64,000 nt of DNA from Acidimicrobiales bacterium. GTDB lineage: Bacteria; Actinomycetota; Acidimicrobiia; Acidimicrobiales; SZUA-35. The stretch covers positions 1 to 64,000 of the forward strand of contig JABDIY010000092.1 in assembly GCA_013003535.1 (NCBI GenBank), in the 5' to 3' direction. A program made the position numbers and the translations under genes. The notes beneath the pieces were generated by a model. That model saw only the letters and a program-made list of their open reading frames with translations. It had not been told where the DNA came from and searched no databases. Positions 31,454-40,154 of the stretch are shown piece by piece. Every line of letters begins with the position of its first letter. The stretch's first letter is position 1.

Positions 31454-32953
31454 GTGGCCGAAATTGAGATGCCCCAATTGGGCGAAACCGTTACCGAGGG
31501 GACCATCACACGTTGGTTCAAGAAGGTCGGCGAATCTGTAGCCGTCGATGAAGTTCTGTTCGAGGTGTCCACTGACAAGGTCGACACCGAAGTGCCGTCT
31601 ACTTCGGCCGGCACCCTCACCGAGATCAAAGTGGCCGAGGGCGAAACGGTTGATGTCGGAACCGTGCTTGCCGTAGTGGGGGACGGTGCTGCGGCGCCAG
31701 CAGAGGCGGCGCCAGCAGAGGCGGCACCGGCTGAGGCGGCACCGGCTGAGGCGGCACCGGCAGAGGCGCCGTCCGCTCCGGAACCCGAGGTACAAGCCCC
31801 GCCGGATGCGACACCGCCACCACCCCCACCGCCACCGGCGGCCAGCCCGCCCCCTCCAGAACGCCCAGCAGCGAGTCCGCCACCACCAACCCCGCCTGCC
31901 CAACCTCAGCCGGTAGCAAATCAACCTGCGGCCTCCGCCGGGAACGCCGCCGGCAAAGTGCTTTCCCCCGTGGTACGACGGCTCGTGAACACCTATGGAA
32001 TCGATGCCAGCCAGATCACCGGGTCGGGCCTGGGTGGGCGGGTTAGCAGAGATGACGTCCAGCGATACATCGAAGCCAACGGCCTTCAGCCGGTTGGCAT
32101 GGCGGCAGCCCCTGCTGCCCCGGCGACAGCCCCGGCGAGCCCGCCGCCAGCCCCACCAGCTGCGGAAAGTCCGGCGCCAGCACCGGCCCCGGCGCCCGTA
32201 GCACGCGTTGCGTCGGCACCGGTGGTTCAGGCTGGTCAGCGTGACACTGTGGTACCACTTTCCAATATTCGCCTTCGCACCGGCGAGCACATGGTCATGA
32301 GCAAAGCCGTGGCACCGCACACGCTTACCGCCATGGAGATCGACTATGAGAATGTGGAACAAGTCCGTAAGAAGCACGGTTCGGAGTTCAAATCCGACGA
32401 GGGAATGAGTCTTACCTATTTGCCGTTCATCTCTCGAGCAGTCATCGATGCGCTCCGTGAATATCCTCACCTCAACGCCTCCGTTGGTGACGGCGAACTT
32501 GTCGTCCACTCCGAGGTCAACCTCGGGGTAGCGGTCGATCTGGACTTCCAGGGCCTGCTGGCCCCAGTTGTCCGCGGTGCAGATGGAATGCGAATGCGCG
32601 CCGTCGCTCGGGCCATTTCCGACATTGCCCGTCGAGCCAGGAGCAAGCAGCTATCGCCTGATGAGCTGGTGGGAGGAACCTTCACCCTCACCAATGCCGG
32701 AAGCTATGGGACGATGATGCAGTTTCCGATCATCAACCAGCCTCAGGTAGCAATCCTTTCCACCGATGCCGTGAAGCGGAAGCCGGTTGTGATCGAGGAC
32801 GAGTACGGCAACGAGTCCATCGCCATACACAGTGTCGGAGTGCTGGCAATGGCGTGGGACCATCGGGCGGTTGATGGTGCATATGCCGCCGCCTTCCTCG
32901 CCCGGGTTCGAGACATCCTCGAGACCCGAGATTGGAACGCCGAGCTGGCGTAA
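31454..32953 (+). CDS. sucB: 2-oxoacid dehydrogenase E2 (dihydrolipoamide acyltransferase)
   Basis: A 499-residue protein with one lipoyl domain (1-75, lipoyl Lys42 in STDKVDTEVPS), an Ala/Pro-rich linker (80-155), a peripheral-subunit-binding domain (about 158-200, VLSPVVRRLVNTYGIDASQI region), a second linker and a catalytic domain (about 255-495) ending with HRAVDGA. The first linker contains five AEAAP repeats. M. tuberculosis uses one such E2 (DlaT) with AceE and Lpd for pyruvate dehydrogenase; the same sharing is likely here. GTG 31454 has AGGAG 10 nt upstream. Confidence 0.93.
   Translation: MAEIEMPQLGETVTEGTITRWFKKVGESVAVDEVLFEVSTDKVDTEVPSTSAGTLTEIKVAEGETVDVGTVLAVVGDGAAAPAEAAPAEAAPAEAAPAEAAPAEAPSAPEPEVQAPPDATPPPPPPPPAASPPPPERPAASPPPPTPPAQPQPVANQPAASAGNAAGKVLSPVVRRLVNTYGIDASQITGSGLGGRVSRDDVQRYIEANGLQPVGMAAAPAAPATAPASPPPAPPAAESPAPAPAPAPVARVASAPVVQAGQRDTVVPLSNIRLRTGEHMVMSKAVAPHTLTAMEIDYENVEQVRKKHGSEFKSDEGMSLTYLPFISRAVIDALREYPHLNASVGDGELVVHSEVNLGVAVDLDFQGLLAPVVRGADGMRMRAVARAISDIARRARSKQLSPDELVGGTFTLTNAGSYGTMMQFPIINQPQVAILSTDAVKRKPVVIEDEYGNESIAIHSVGVLAMAWDHRAVDGAYAAAFLARVRDILETRDWNAELA
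31691..31765 (+). repeat. 15-bp tandem repeat coding AEAAP linker
   Basis: Five 15-bp units (GCGGCGCCAGCAGAG and variants) encode the first Ala/Glu/Pro swinging-arm linker of the E2. Units 1-2 and 3-4 are pairwise identical, which indicates recent duplication. Confidence 0.85.
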
Positions 32954-33006
32954 GCGGTGTCGGCGGGGAGCCAACCAAACCAGACATCACCGACGCACCG
33001 TCCACC

Positions 33007-33012
33007 TAGACT
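33007..33012 (+). promoter_or_regulatory. -10 box TAGACT for the lipB-lipA fusion
   Basis: TAGACT ends 7 nt before ATG 33020, selecting that codon among several upstream in-frame starts. Confidence 0.5.
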
Positions 33013-33019
33013 GTTGGTA

Positions 33020-34687
33020 ATGAACCAATTATCCCGGCTCTCGGCGCGTTGGCTGGGGCTAGTGCCCTACGCCGAGGCGTGGGATCTCCAGAACCGGTTG
33101 TTCGCAGGAACCTCCAATCACCTTCTCCTGCTGGAGCACCCACCGGTCTACACCCGCGGGGTACGAGCCGATCCTGCGAACCTCCTCGTGGACCCCATCA
33201 GCATCGGCGCCGAAGACGTCGAAGTGAATCGTGGTGGCGACATTACCTTCCACGGACCGGGCCAAGTTGTTGGCTATCCGATCCTCAACGTCGCCGGAAA
33301 GCGCGGCGGGGGAATGGCCGACACAACCGCCTATGTGGCCACGATCGAACAGATACTGATCGACACCCTCGCCCACTTTGGACTGAGCGCCGATCGATTC
33401 GCCGGCTATCCCGGTGTGTGGGTCGATGCGGGAACGTCCAATGCCCGCAAGATTGCGGCTATTGGTGTTCGGCTCACGCGCGGTCGTTCGATGCATGGTT
33501 TTGCGCTGAATGTCACCACCAACATGGACTGGTTCAGCCATATTGTTCCGTGCGGCATCGCCGACCACGGGGTGACGTCGATGCAATCGGAGGGGTTCGA
33601 TGCCTCGCCCGCCGAGGTGGCGGGAGTCCTCGCTCACCATGTTGCTGAGCATTTCCGATATCAACTGGACTGGGCGACGATCACGGAACGACTGTCGAGC
33701 GACTCCGATCTGAGCGTTTTCAGCAGAACCCGTAGGGCCGGTGACGTGGTTACCCCAGAGCGTCCACCGGCCCCTGATGAGGGCGTGCCCGTTCGATTGA
33801 AAGGTCGATTGGCCGAGGCGGGGATACGAGGCGGGCTGCCCATCACCGAGCGTAAACCAGAGTGGATGCGGGTCAAGCTATCCACCGGCCCCGAATACAA
33901 ACGACTCAAGAAGCTGAGCCGCGAGCTGGATTTGGTAACAGTCTGTGAAGAGGCGGGTTGTCCGAACATCTTCGAGTGCTGGAACGAGGGAACGGCCACC
34001 TTCATGTTGCTCGGGGAACGGTGTACCAGAGCGTGCGGCTTCTGCCTGGTAGATACCCGCAAGCCCCAAGCCGTTGATCACAGCGAACCGAAACGAGTAG
34101 CCGCCGCAGTTGCCCGCCTCCATCTCGACTTTGCCGTCCTCACGATGGTTGCCCGCGATGATCTGCCCGACGGTGGAGCGAGCGTCGTTGCCGAGACGGT
34201 GCGGGCCATTCGAGATGAAAGCCCCACCACAGGCGTCGAGGTGCTAATTTCGGACCTGCACGGCTCCCGGGAGTCGCTGCAGACGGTTATCGATTCTCGG
34301 CCTGACGTCTTGAATCACAACATCGAGACCGTGATCGCACTCCAAAGGGCGGTACGACCATCTGCCGGCTACTCCCGGAGTCTCAGCGTCCTCGCTCGCT
34401 CCAAAGACGCCGGACTCACCACCAAGAGCGGGATGATCGTGGGTATGGGCGAAAGCGTCGAACAAGTCCAGCAAACATTGATCGATCTGGCTGCCATCGG
34501 CGTAGACATCGTGACGATTGGCCAGTATCTCCGGCCCACCACTCATCATCTGGCGATCCAGAGATGGTGGGAACCAGCCGAATTCGCCGATCTCAAGCGG
34601 TTCGGCGAAGCCTTGGGAATACCGCATGTGGAAGCCAGCCCGCTCACCAGATCAAGTCATCACGCCGGCGCCATCGCTCGGGGCTAA
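33020..34687 (+). CDS. lipB-lipA: LipB-LipA fusion: octanoyltransferase plus lipoyl synthase
   Basis: One 555-residue frame without a stop. Residues 1-215 are LipB: RGGDITFHGPGQ, the catalytic Lys144 (ARKIAAIG) and Cys178 (VPCGIADHGVTS). After a linker (about 216-280), residues about 282-555 are LipA: Cys309/314/320 (CEEAGCPNIFEC) bind the auxiliary cluster, Cys335/339/342 (CTRACGFC) the radical-SAM cluster, and RSS at 544-546 closes it. All key residues of both enzymes are present. It would move octanoate from ACP to E2 and insert two sulfurs. These are normally separate adjacent genes, as in M. tuberculosis. Confidence 0.93.
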   Translation: MNQLSRLSARWLGLVPYAEAWDLQNRLFAGTSNHLLLLEHPPVYTRGVRADPANLLVDPISIGAEDVEVNRGGDITFHGPGQVVGYPILNVAGKRGGGMADTTAYVATIEQILIDTLAHFGLSADRFAGYPGVWVDAGTSNARKIAAIGVRLTRGRSMHGFALNVTTNMDWFSHIVPCGIADHGVTSMQSEGFDASPAEVAGVLAHHVAEHFRYQLDWATITERLSSDSDLSVFSRTRRAGDVVTPERPPAPDEGVPVRLKGRLAEAGIRGGLPITERKPEWMRVKLSTGPEYKRLKKLSRELDLVTVCEEAGCPNIFECWNEGTATFMLLGERCTRACGFCLVDTRKPQAVDHSEPKRVAAAVARLHLDFAVLTMVARDDLPDGGASVVAETVRAIRDESPTTGVEVLISDLHGSRESLQTVIDSRPDVLNHNIETVIALQRAVRPSAGYSRSLSVLARSKDAGLTTKSGMIVGMGESVEQVQQTLIDLAAIGVDIVTIGQYLRPTTHHLAIQRWWEPAEFADLKRFGEALGIPHVEASPLTRSSHHAGAIARG

Positions 34688-34694
34688 GGCGTTT

Positions 34695-34940
34695 CTAGGC
34701 CAGTTCGGCGCGGTTGACCCAGCCGTACCAGATCGATGCCACCAGCAGCCAGATGAGGTGCACCCACGCCAGAGCGGTCCGCGCCCCCAGAAGCCAACCT
34801 CCGCCAGCGATGATCACCCCGACCTGGTGACCGGTGAGTGCCAGCTTGTTCTTGGTGCGAATTACCTCCGGCAGTTTGGAACCGATCGGGATGGCCAAGG
34901 TGTATCCCAGCATCACGAGGAGTAGTGCAAGCGGGTTCAC
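34695..34940 (-). CDS. Small two-TM membrane protein, unknown
   Basis: An 81-residue protein with an N-terminal hydrophobic segment (about 3-20), a basic loop (KLPEVIRTKNK) and a second hydrophobic half ending near residue 76. I do not recognise it. GTG 34940 is preceded by TAACGT ending 8 nt upstream on the minus strand, the local leaderless pattern, which supports it as a real gene. It is convergent with the lipB-lipA fusion (7 bp apart) and divergent from the MaoC gene. Confidence 0.62.
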   Translation of the reverse strand: MNPLALLLVMLGYTLAIPIGSKLPEVIRTKNKLALTGHQVGVIIAGGGWLLGARTALAWVHLIWLLVASIWYGWVNRAELA

Positions 34941-34948
34941 AACGCCCT

Positions 34949-34954
34949 ACGTTA
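34949..34954 (-). promoter_or_regulatory. -10 box TAACGT for the gene at 34940
   Basis: On the minus strand TAACGT ends 8 nt before GTG 34940. Confidence 0.4.
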
Positions 34955-35009
34955 GACAGTTCAACGTCGCACCGAGCGCCACCCATCGGGGGCGGGAAGG
35001 AAAATATAG

Positions 35010-35486
35010 ATGAGCGAGAACGCGGAACGGGTTGCTGAGGTATTGCGTGCCAGGATCGGGGCGGAACCCGTTGCCGGTGACTGGTTTCAGATGACGCAAG
35101 AGCGAGTCAACCAATTCGCCGACGCAACGTTGGACCACCAGTTCATCCATATCGACCCTGAGAAAGCGGCCGCTACGCCCTTTGGCGGAACCATCGCCCA
35201 CGGTTTCCTGACGCTCTCGTTGTTGGTCAAACTGAGCGAGAGTATTCATCCGGAGCCTGCGATTGACTACACAGGACTGCTCATGGGCGTCAACTATGGG
35301 ATGAACAAAGTTCGCTTCATCAATCCGGTTCCCACCGACGCACGGATTCGGGCCACTGCCACCACAATTGACATCGCCGTGAAAGGTGGCTCGGTCGACG
35401 AAACCAGACTCATGACGGTGGAGATCGAGGGAGCCGAAAAGCCCGCTCTCATCGCCGAATGGATCGGTCGGTTGGTCTTCGGCTGA
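35010..35486 (+). CDS. MaoC-like (R)-specific enoyl-CoA hydratase
   Basis: A 158-residue hot-dog protein. FADATLDHQFIHIDPEKA followed by GGTIAHGFLTLSL holds the Asp-His hydratase pair of the MaoC/NodN family. It would hydrate enoyl-CoA or related thioesters in lipid metabolism. GGAAGG lies about 10 nt before ATG 35010, so unlike its neighbours it has a real ribosome-binding site. The N-terminal helix is typical of the short single-domain members. Confidence 0.9.
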   Translation: MSENAERVAEVLRARIGAEPVAGDWFQMTQERVNQFADATLDHQFIHIDPEKAAATPFGGTIAHGFLTLSLLVKLSESIHPEPAIDYTGLLMGVNYGMNKVRFINPVPTDARIRATATTIDIAVKGGSVDETRLMTVEIEGAEKPALIAEWIGRLVFG

Positions 35487-35490
35487 ACAC

Positions 35491-36192
35491 TCAGGCGGTC
35501 ACGGCACTACGCCGCCGAACCGTCACTGGACTCAACGTGGCCAGATCGGCGATCTGGTCGAAAAGGTGGGTTCGGATGTCGGCATGACCCAACTCGAACG
35601 CGGAAAGCAATCGATCGGTGTGCGCCCACGGAGACTCGTCGACCAGCTCGACCTGCGCCTGTCCAATGATGCTGTCGGCCTCAGCGCTGGAGCGGAACAG
35701 CAACAGCGGGATTTGACGGCGCCACGCCGCTCGCCGCAACTGCGCAGACCAGCGATTGGCCAGATCGTTGATGCTGCTGGTGTTTGGCCCACACTCTTGT
35801 AAGCGAGAGAGTTCGGCCTCCAAGATCGTGCGTACTTGAGCTGCCGAAACGTGCACCCGTCCGGACCGGTTGATGATTCGTATGGACTCGCTGAACTTGT
35901 CGATAGCTTCATCGACCTTGGCGAGTTCATCGTCTATCGCCGCGATCGCGGTGTTCACCATCATGGCGGCCATCGGCTCTGCAGTGGTCTCCCAGTATTC
36001 GGACGGGGTTGGTTCGGTTCCCTCATTTCGCATGCGGCGGAGCTCTTTCTGGGTTCGCCGGAGATCCCCACTGCGTAGATCGTGAGCATCGGCAATAACC
36101 CGAAGCCGGTTGGTGAGCCGACGAGCACTGCTGTCGATCCGCTGACGAAGGCGGTCGGTGGCCGCTGTGAGTTCGGGAGCCGAGGAATCCAT
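35491..36192 (-). CDS. Helical protein of unknown function
   Basis: A 233-residue soluble protein, largely helical and charged, with a likely coiled coil over about residues 10-60 and 80-105. No membrane segment or motif is visible and I do not recognise a family. It ends 4 bp from the stop of the MaoC gene (convergent) and is divergent from the M24 peptidase gene with a 57-bp gap. Confidence 0.7.
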   Translation of the reverse strand: MDSSAPELTAATDRLRQRIDSSARRLTNRLRVIADAHDLRSGDLRRTQKELRRMRNEGTEPTPSEYWETTAEPMAAMMVNTAIAAIDDELAKVDEAIDKFSESIRIINRSGRVHVSAAQVRTILEAELSRLQECGPNTSSINDLANRWSAQLRRAAWRRQIPLLLFRSSAEADSIIGQAQVELVDESPWAHTDRLLSAFELGHADIRTHLFDQIADLATLSPVTVRRRSAVTA

Positions 36193-36236
36193 AGTGAATC
36201 AATCGGCGGGATCTTCCGGAACTCAAGCGGGACGGG

Positions 36237-36242
36237 TACTGT
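36237..36242 (+). promoter_or_regulatory. -10 box TACTGT for the M24 peptidase
   Basis: TACTGT ends 7 nt before GTG 36250 and picks that codon as the start over further in-frame sequence upstream. Confidence 0.45.
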
Positions 36243-36249
36243 CGCCTAT

Positions 36250-37365
36250 GTGTTTACTGAACGCCTAGCGCGAACCCGGGATGCCATGCATATGCAGGGA
36301 ATAGATGCCCTGCTTCTCTCGGTTGGACCCGACCTGCCCTGGCTGACCGGCTTCGCCGCGATGGCCATGGAACGTCTGAGCATGCTGGTACTTCCTGCTG
36401 AGGGACGCCCGCAGCTCATCCTTCCAGCCTTTGAAGCGGATCTGGTGCACGATCGAGAAGCTGTGATGGATCTCGTGCCGTGGGCCGAAACCGAGGATCC
36501 GATCGCTCTGGTCTCCCGTAGCCTCGGTGCTCACCGCGCCGGAAATCTGGCGATCGGCGACCACACGTGGAGCCGGTTTCTCGTGGCGCTCCAAGCCGAA
36601 ATGCCCGATGCCCGATGGCAACAGGCTTCCAACGTCATCTCGTCCCTCAGGGCCCAGAAGGACGCTGCCGAGATCGAGGCTCTCGCTCGAGCTGGTGCTG
36701 GTGTCGATCGGATAGCGGCAGAGCTGCAGACTGGAGAAATCCCTTTGATCGGACGATCAGAGCTGGCGATCGCCGCGGACATCGAGGCCAGAATCCTGGC
36801 GAACGGGCACAGAAAGGTGAACTTCTGCATCGTGGCGTCTGGACCCAACTCGTCAAGCCCCCACCACCACACCGGTGATCGTGTGGTGCAGTCTGGTGAG
36901 CCCATTCTGTTCGATTTCGGCGGCACCACCGCCGAGGTGGACGATGCGCCCGGCTACTGCAGCGATACCTCTCGCATGATTTTCACCGGCGAACCACCGG
37001 TTGAGTTTGCCGAAGCCTATTCGGCTCTCCAAGCAGCTCAGGAGGCCGGCGTGCGGGCGGCAACGGTGGGGACAGCCGCGGAGCTGGTGGATAGCGCAGC
37101 CCGGACCGTGCTCACCGAGGCGGGCTTGGGGCAATATTTCACTCATCGACTCGGCCACGGAATCGGAGTGGAGGCCCACGAGGATCCCTACCTTGTGGGC
37201 GGCAACGATCGCCCGCTCGCGGCCGGCAATGCGTTCAGTGTGGAACCGGGTTTCTACATCGCCGGCAAATGGGGGGCTCGGATCGAGGACATCGTCGTTG
37301 CCACGGACGAGGGACCTCGCCGGTTGAACAACTCAAGCCACGAGTTGGCGATCGTTGAAGCTTGA
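36250..37365 (+). CDS. M24 family aminopeptidase (Xaa-Pro type)
   Basis: A 371-residue protein with a creatinase-like N-terminal domain (1-about 145) and a pita-bread catalytic domain. The metal ligands are visible in FDFGGT and SDTSRM (two Asp), HRLGHGIG (His), SVEPGFYI and ARIEDIV (two Glu). It would release N-terminal residues before proline from peptides in the cytoplasm. GTG 36250 was chosen for the -10 box and because MFTERLARTRDAM matches family starts; the open frame upstream overlaps the divergent gene. Confidence 0.92.
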   Translation: MFTERLARTRDAMHMQGIDALLLSVGPDLPWLTGFAAMAMERLSMLVLPAEGRPQLILPAFEADLVHDREAVMDLVPWAETEDPIALVSRSLGAHRAGNLAIGDHTWSRFLVALQAEMPDARWQQASNVISSLRAQKDAAEIEALARAGAGVDRIAAELQTGEIPLIGRSELAIAADIEARILANGHRKVNFCIVASGPNSSSPHHHTGDRVVQSGEPILFDFGGTTAEVDDAPGYCSDTSRMIFTGEPPVEFAEAYSALQAAQEAGVRAATVGTAAELVDSAARTVLTEAGLGQYFTHRLGHGIGVEAHEDPYLVGGNDRPLAAGNAFSVEPGFYIAGKWGARIEDIVVATDEGPRRLNNSSHELAIVEA

Positions 37366-37399
37366 CGGACCGTTCCCGGCGGTCCAACCTGTAGACGTA

Positions 37400-38215
37400 T
37401 TAGCCAGGCTCAGTTTCGCTCAGCAGTGCACCCCAGGCGATGTCCAATTCGCCGGCGGCGAGCACTGGCCGGTCCGGTAATGCTTCGGCCGCAGCATTCA
37501 GGCGACCGATGACCTCTGAATTCTGGCCGTCAGCGGGAAGTTGAGTCAGCGACTCAACCGCGGCGGCGATGTCCTGCTCGGCCAGACCGTAGTTGGCCTG
37601 GTAGAGAAAGAGGCGGGCGCGCCCGAGGTACTGGGCCGCGACCATCGTGACCGACTGCTCCACAGCGAACCGATCGGTCTGAGTCAGGCTCGCCTCGACG
37701 GCTGCTAGTTGGTCACTCAGCGAAACAAGGCTGGTGGTGAGGCCTTGGACGGTGCGCCCTGTTTGGACATCCTGGGCCGCCAAGGACTCTGAGGAGCCCT
37801 GAAGATCTGCAATGGCATCACCCAGTGCGACGGTTGCATTCTCTTCAGCAGCGAGGCGGTTTTCCAGTTCTTCGATCCGGGACAGACTTGCCGTCAGTCG
37901 CTCTTGAAGAGCGCTCACGTCGCTTGCCGTTGTCTCGACCGGCTGGATGTAGCGTTCCCGGACGATCGGCCAGCCGACATACGCGCCGACGCCGATACCG
38001 CCCACCACCGCAAATGCAGCAAGCAACCTGGCGAGTCGGCTAAGTGGGCCAAGGCTCGTGTTGCGGAGGATTGGAGCAGAGGGACCGGGCGGGACAAGTT
38101 CCTTGTCTGCCTCCGGTTCGGGCTGGAGTGGACCGGCGGAATCCGGCTCGACATCGCCAATTGATTCGGAGTCGGAGGGCACCGATTCGAGAACGGGGGC
38201 TCGTTTGGTAGGCAC
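37400..38215 (-). CDS. Membrane-anchored coiled-coil protein, unknown
   Basis: A 271-residue protein with an acidic, Pro-rich cytoplasmic part (1-about 55), one membrane segment (about 63-83) and an external coiled coil (about 90-175) with heptad-like Leu/Ala spacing, then a helical C-terminus. It begins with GTG 38215. I do not recognise a family. It lies 75 bp downstream of the multi-TM gene at 38291 and on the same strand, so the two may be cotranscribed. Confidence 0.72.
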   Translation of the reverse strand: MPTKRAPVLESVPSDSESIGDVEPDSAGPLQPEPEADKELVPPGPSAPILRNTSLGPLSRLARLLAAFAVVGGIGVGAYVGWPIVRERYIQPVETTASDVSALQERLTASLSRIEELENRLAAEENATVALGDAIADLQGSSESLAAQDVQTGRTVQGLTTSLVSLSDQLAAVEASLTQTDRFAVEQSVTMVAAQYLGRARLFLYQANYGLAEQDIAAAVESLTQLPADGQNSEVIGRLNAAAEALPDRPVLAAGELDIAWGALLSETEPG

Positions 38216-38290
38216 GATGTGATCTCACTCTGGTAATGAAGGGCGCACCTTTGTGATCGGGGTCTCTGCGGCAATCCTTAGCGGAAATCT

Positions 38291-39154
38291 TCAGCCCGGT
38301 TCGATGGCAAGGATCGCTCGTGCTACGAGGTCCATGCAGAACGCCGTGAGGATCGCCAGGTAGAGCAGCCCGGTGGCCGCCATGACGGCGCTGTATTGTT
38401 TCTCTCGTAACGCCGCCACGGTCACAAATACCAATGCAATGGTTGCGACAACGGATCCGGCCCAGAAGTACGCGAGAAGACCGTCGTACCCGTCCTGAAT
38501 CGATCCGTCGAACGCGCTGATCATCCCCGTTGGGATGAGGAACAGTACGAACTCTGGCAGCCACAAGATCCCCAGCCATCTCACCAGTTGGTTCAGCGGG
38601 TCACGCGACATTCCTGGTTGAACGAGATACCAGTGACCGAGCAGCATCGCGTCGGTTACCACACCCAGGAACAGTGCGCCAACAAACATCCGGGCGATTA
38701 ACAACGGTGGCGAGTCGCCGGCATCGATCGCAGCCGCAATGAGGCCCGGGATCGCCAGAATCGCTGGAAGTAGGTCAAGCCGAGGATCGAATTCGGGACC
38801 ATCAGCGGCCTTGGCCGTTGCGGTGCGGTCGATTCCGGTCATGGCCGCAACTCGCGCTGATCGGCCTTCGGCCAGCATGCGCTGCCCGCTCACCCCTGCC
38901 CCACGTCGAGTCCATGACTGAACGAGGCCGGCAGCGATCGCCACCGCCACCGCAGCGGTGCTTGCTTCCCGTACAGGGTTCACGCCAAAGAAGAAACCGA
39001 CCGCCAGGGAGATCACACAAATCGCCAGGTAGGTGCCGCGTATGGACCAGCCGTAGCCAATCGACACCTCTCGGCGCCGGGTGGTAACCCAACAGAAAAA
39101 CATCCCCCCGGCTGCCCATTGCAGTAAGAACGACGACGCCGCGAGATCGATCAC
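38291..39154 (-). CDS. Multi-pass membrane protein, unknown
   Basis: A 287-residue integral membrane protein with seven or eight hydrophobic segments and no motif that I can assign. GTG 39154 is preceded by TAGCCT ending 6 nt upstream on the minus strand, so the start is well supported and the transcript probably leaderless. The gene at 37400 follows on the same strand. Confidence 0.75.
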   Translation of the reverse strand: MIDLAASSFLLQWAAGGMFFCWVTTRRREVSIGYGWSIRGTYLAICVISLAVGFFFGVNPVREASTAAVAVAIAAGLVQSWTRRGAGVSGQRMLAEGRSARVAAMTGIDRTATAKAADGPEFDPRLDLLPAILAIPGLIAAAIDAGDSPPLLIARMFVGALFLGVVTDAMLLGHWYLVQPGMSRDPLNQLVRWLGILWLPEFVLFLIPTGMISAFDGSIQDGYDGLLAYFWAGSVVATIALVFVTVAALREKQYSAVMAATGLLYLAILTAFCMDLVARAILAIEPG

Positions 39155-39160
39155 GAGACG

Positions 39161-39166
39161 AGGCTA
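39161..39166 (-). promoter_or_regulatory. -10 box TAGCCT for the membrane protein at 39154
   Basis: On the minus strand TAGCCT ends 6 nt before GTG 39154. Confidence 0.45.
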
Positions 39167-39230
39167 CGCACGCCTACTCCCAAACGCTCGGAGCCGTAGA
39201 CCTGTTCATAATCCGGATCTCCCCAGTGGT

Positions 39231-39782
39231 CTACAAACTGGGAACACCCGCATCCCCCTTGAACGGGCCAACGAGCTCGTCGGTTATCCAGCCGCCGTAG
39301 AACTGGCTCTTCTGCGGTCGCACAAGCTCACCGGCAACGCGGCACTCGACGCGGTCTGGGTAGAAGGAGACCCAGCCGGCGTAGCGTCTGAACAGCTGAT
39401 ATGGGCGCGGATAGCGCCATGCTACGACCATCCCGCCGGGCTCGGAGAGGTACTCTGCCTCCCCCTTCCACTCGCAGTGAGACCGCTGACCGGTGACGGC
39501 CAGCGCACCTTCGGCCAGGGACTCAGGTGGAAGGTAGAACGACGGCGGAAGCGACGTTTCCATCACCCGTACCGATTCTGCTGTCGAGGCGATCAGGCCG
39601 GTTCGGCCTCGCACTTCGATCAGCCGTGGATCGGGTTGGATTGCGGGCGGGCGGGGGTAGTCCCAAACCGACTCCTGCCCAGGACCGGGTTCAACGGCGA
39701 ACGGGGGGCGAACCGTCCCCGTGTACGTCCATTGCTCACGGGCGGCTGCCAACCAGTCGGGAACCACTTCATCCGAACCCAC
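39231..39782 (-). CDS. DUF427 domain protein
   Basis: About 183 residues. ESVWDYPRPPAIQP, PPSFYLPPESL, HCEWKGEAEYL, VSFYPDRVECRV and FYGGWITDELVGPFKG are the conserved blocks of DUF427, a small beta-rich family of unknown function frequent in actinomycetes. The start is uncertain: GTG 39782 has TAAGGT 5 nt upstream, while GTG 39860 would add 26 residues that show no family resemblance. Confidence 0.85.
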   Translation of the reverse strand: MGSDEVVPDWLAAAREQWTYTGTVRPPFAVEPGPGQESVWDYPRPPAIQPDPRLIEVRGRTGLIASTAESVRVMETSLPPSFYLPPESLAEGALAVTGQRSHCEWKGEAEYLSEPGGMVVAWRYPRPYQLFRRYAGWVSFYPDRVECRVAGELVRPQKSQFYGGWITDELVGPFKGDAGVPSL

Positions 39783-39911
39783 GGTCCACCTTACCAACGA
39801 TGACCAGTCCAGGCCGGACCGCGCGGCAGGCCTGCCGGTCCTAATGTAGAACGTCACCACAGGCGAAGCGAGAGATGTTGCGGTCGTGACAGCGAAGCTG
39901 AACAGTGCGGT

Positions 39912-40154
39912 TATTGGAGCGCCGAAGGCAAAGCATCAGCGGCGTTTGAGCTGCCTCCCGGAGGGACAGCAGAGCATCAGCGGCGTTTGAGCTGCCCCCA
40001 GAGGGAATCACAGCGAGCGACGTTGCGCAGTCCGAGCCGAAGACTACACGAGGCCTGTTGGAGTGCCGGAGGCAGAGCATCAGCGGCGTTTGAGCTGCCT
40101 CCCGGAGGGACAGCAGAGCATCAGCGGCGTTTGAGCTGCCCCCGGAGGGTATTA
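39912..40154. repeat. Dispersed repeat array downstream of coaA
   Basis: CAGCGGCGTTTGAGCTGCC occurs four times (24-bp blocks beginning 39932, 39973, 40076 and 40117), as two pairs 41 bp apart, with the pairs offset by 144 bp. Flanking blocks such as GCCGAAGGCAAAGC and CTCCCGGAGGGACAGC are also shared. The array fills the gap between the DUF427 gene and coaA and runs into the coaA stop codon. A diverged relative lies at 7392-7462. No gene is evident in the array. Confidence 0.85.

Noticed and set aside
31427..32509. 360-codon open frame on the minus strand
   Set aside because: It is antisense to the Ala/Pro-rich E2 gene. Its Arg/Cys/Trp-rich composition is the shadow of GC-rich repeats, and the E2 frame has clear domains.
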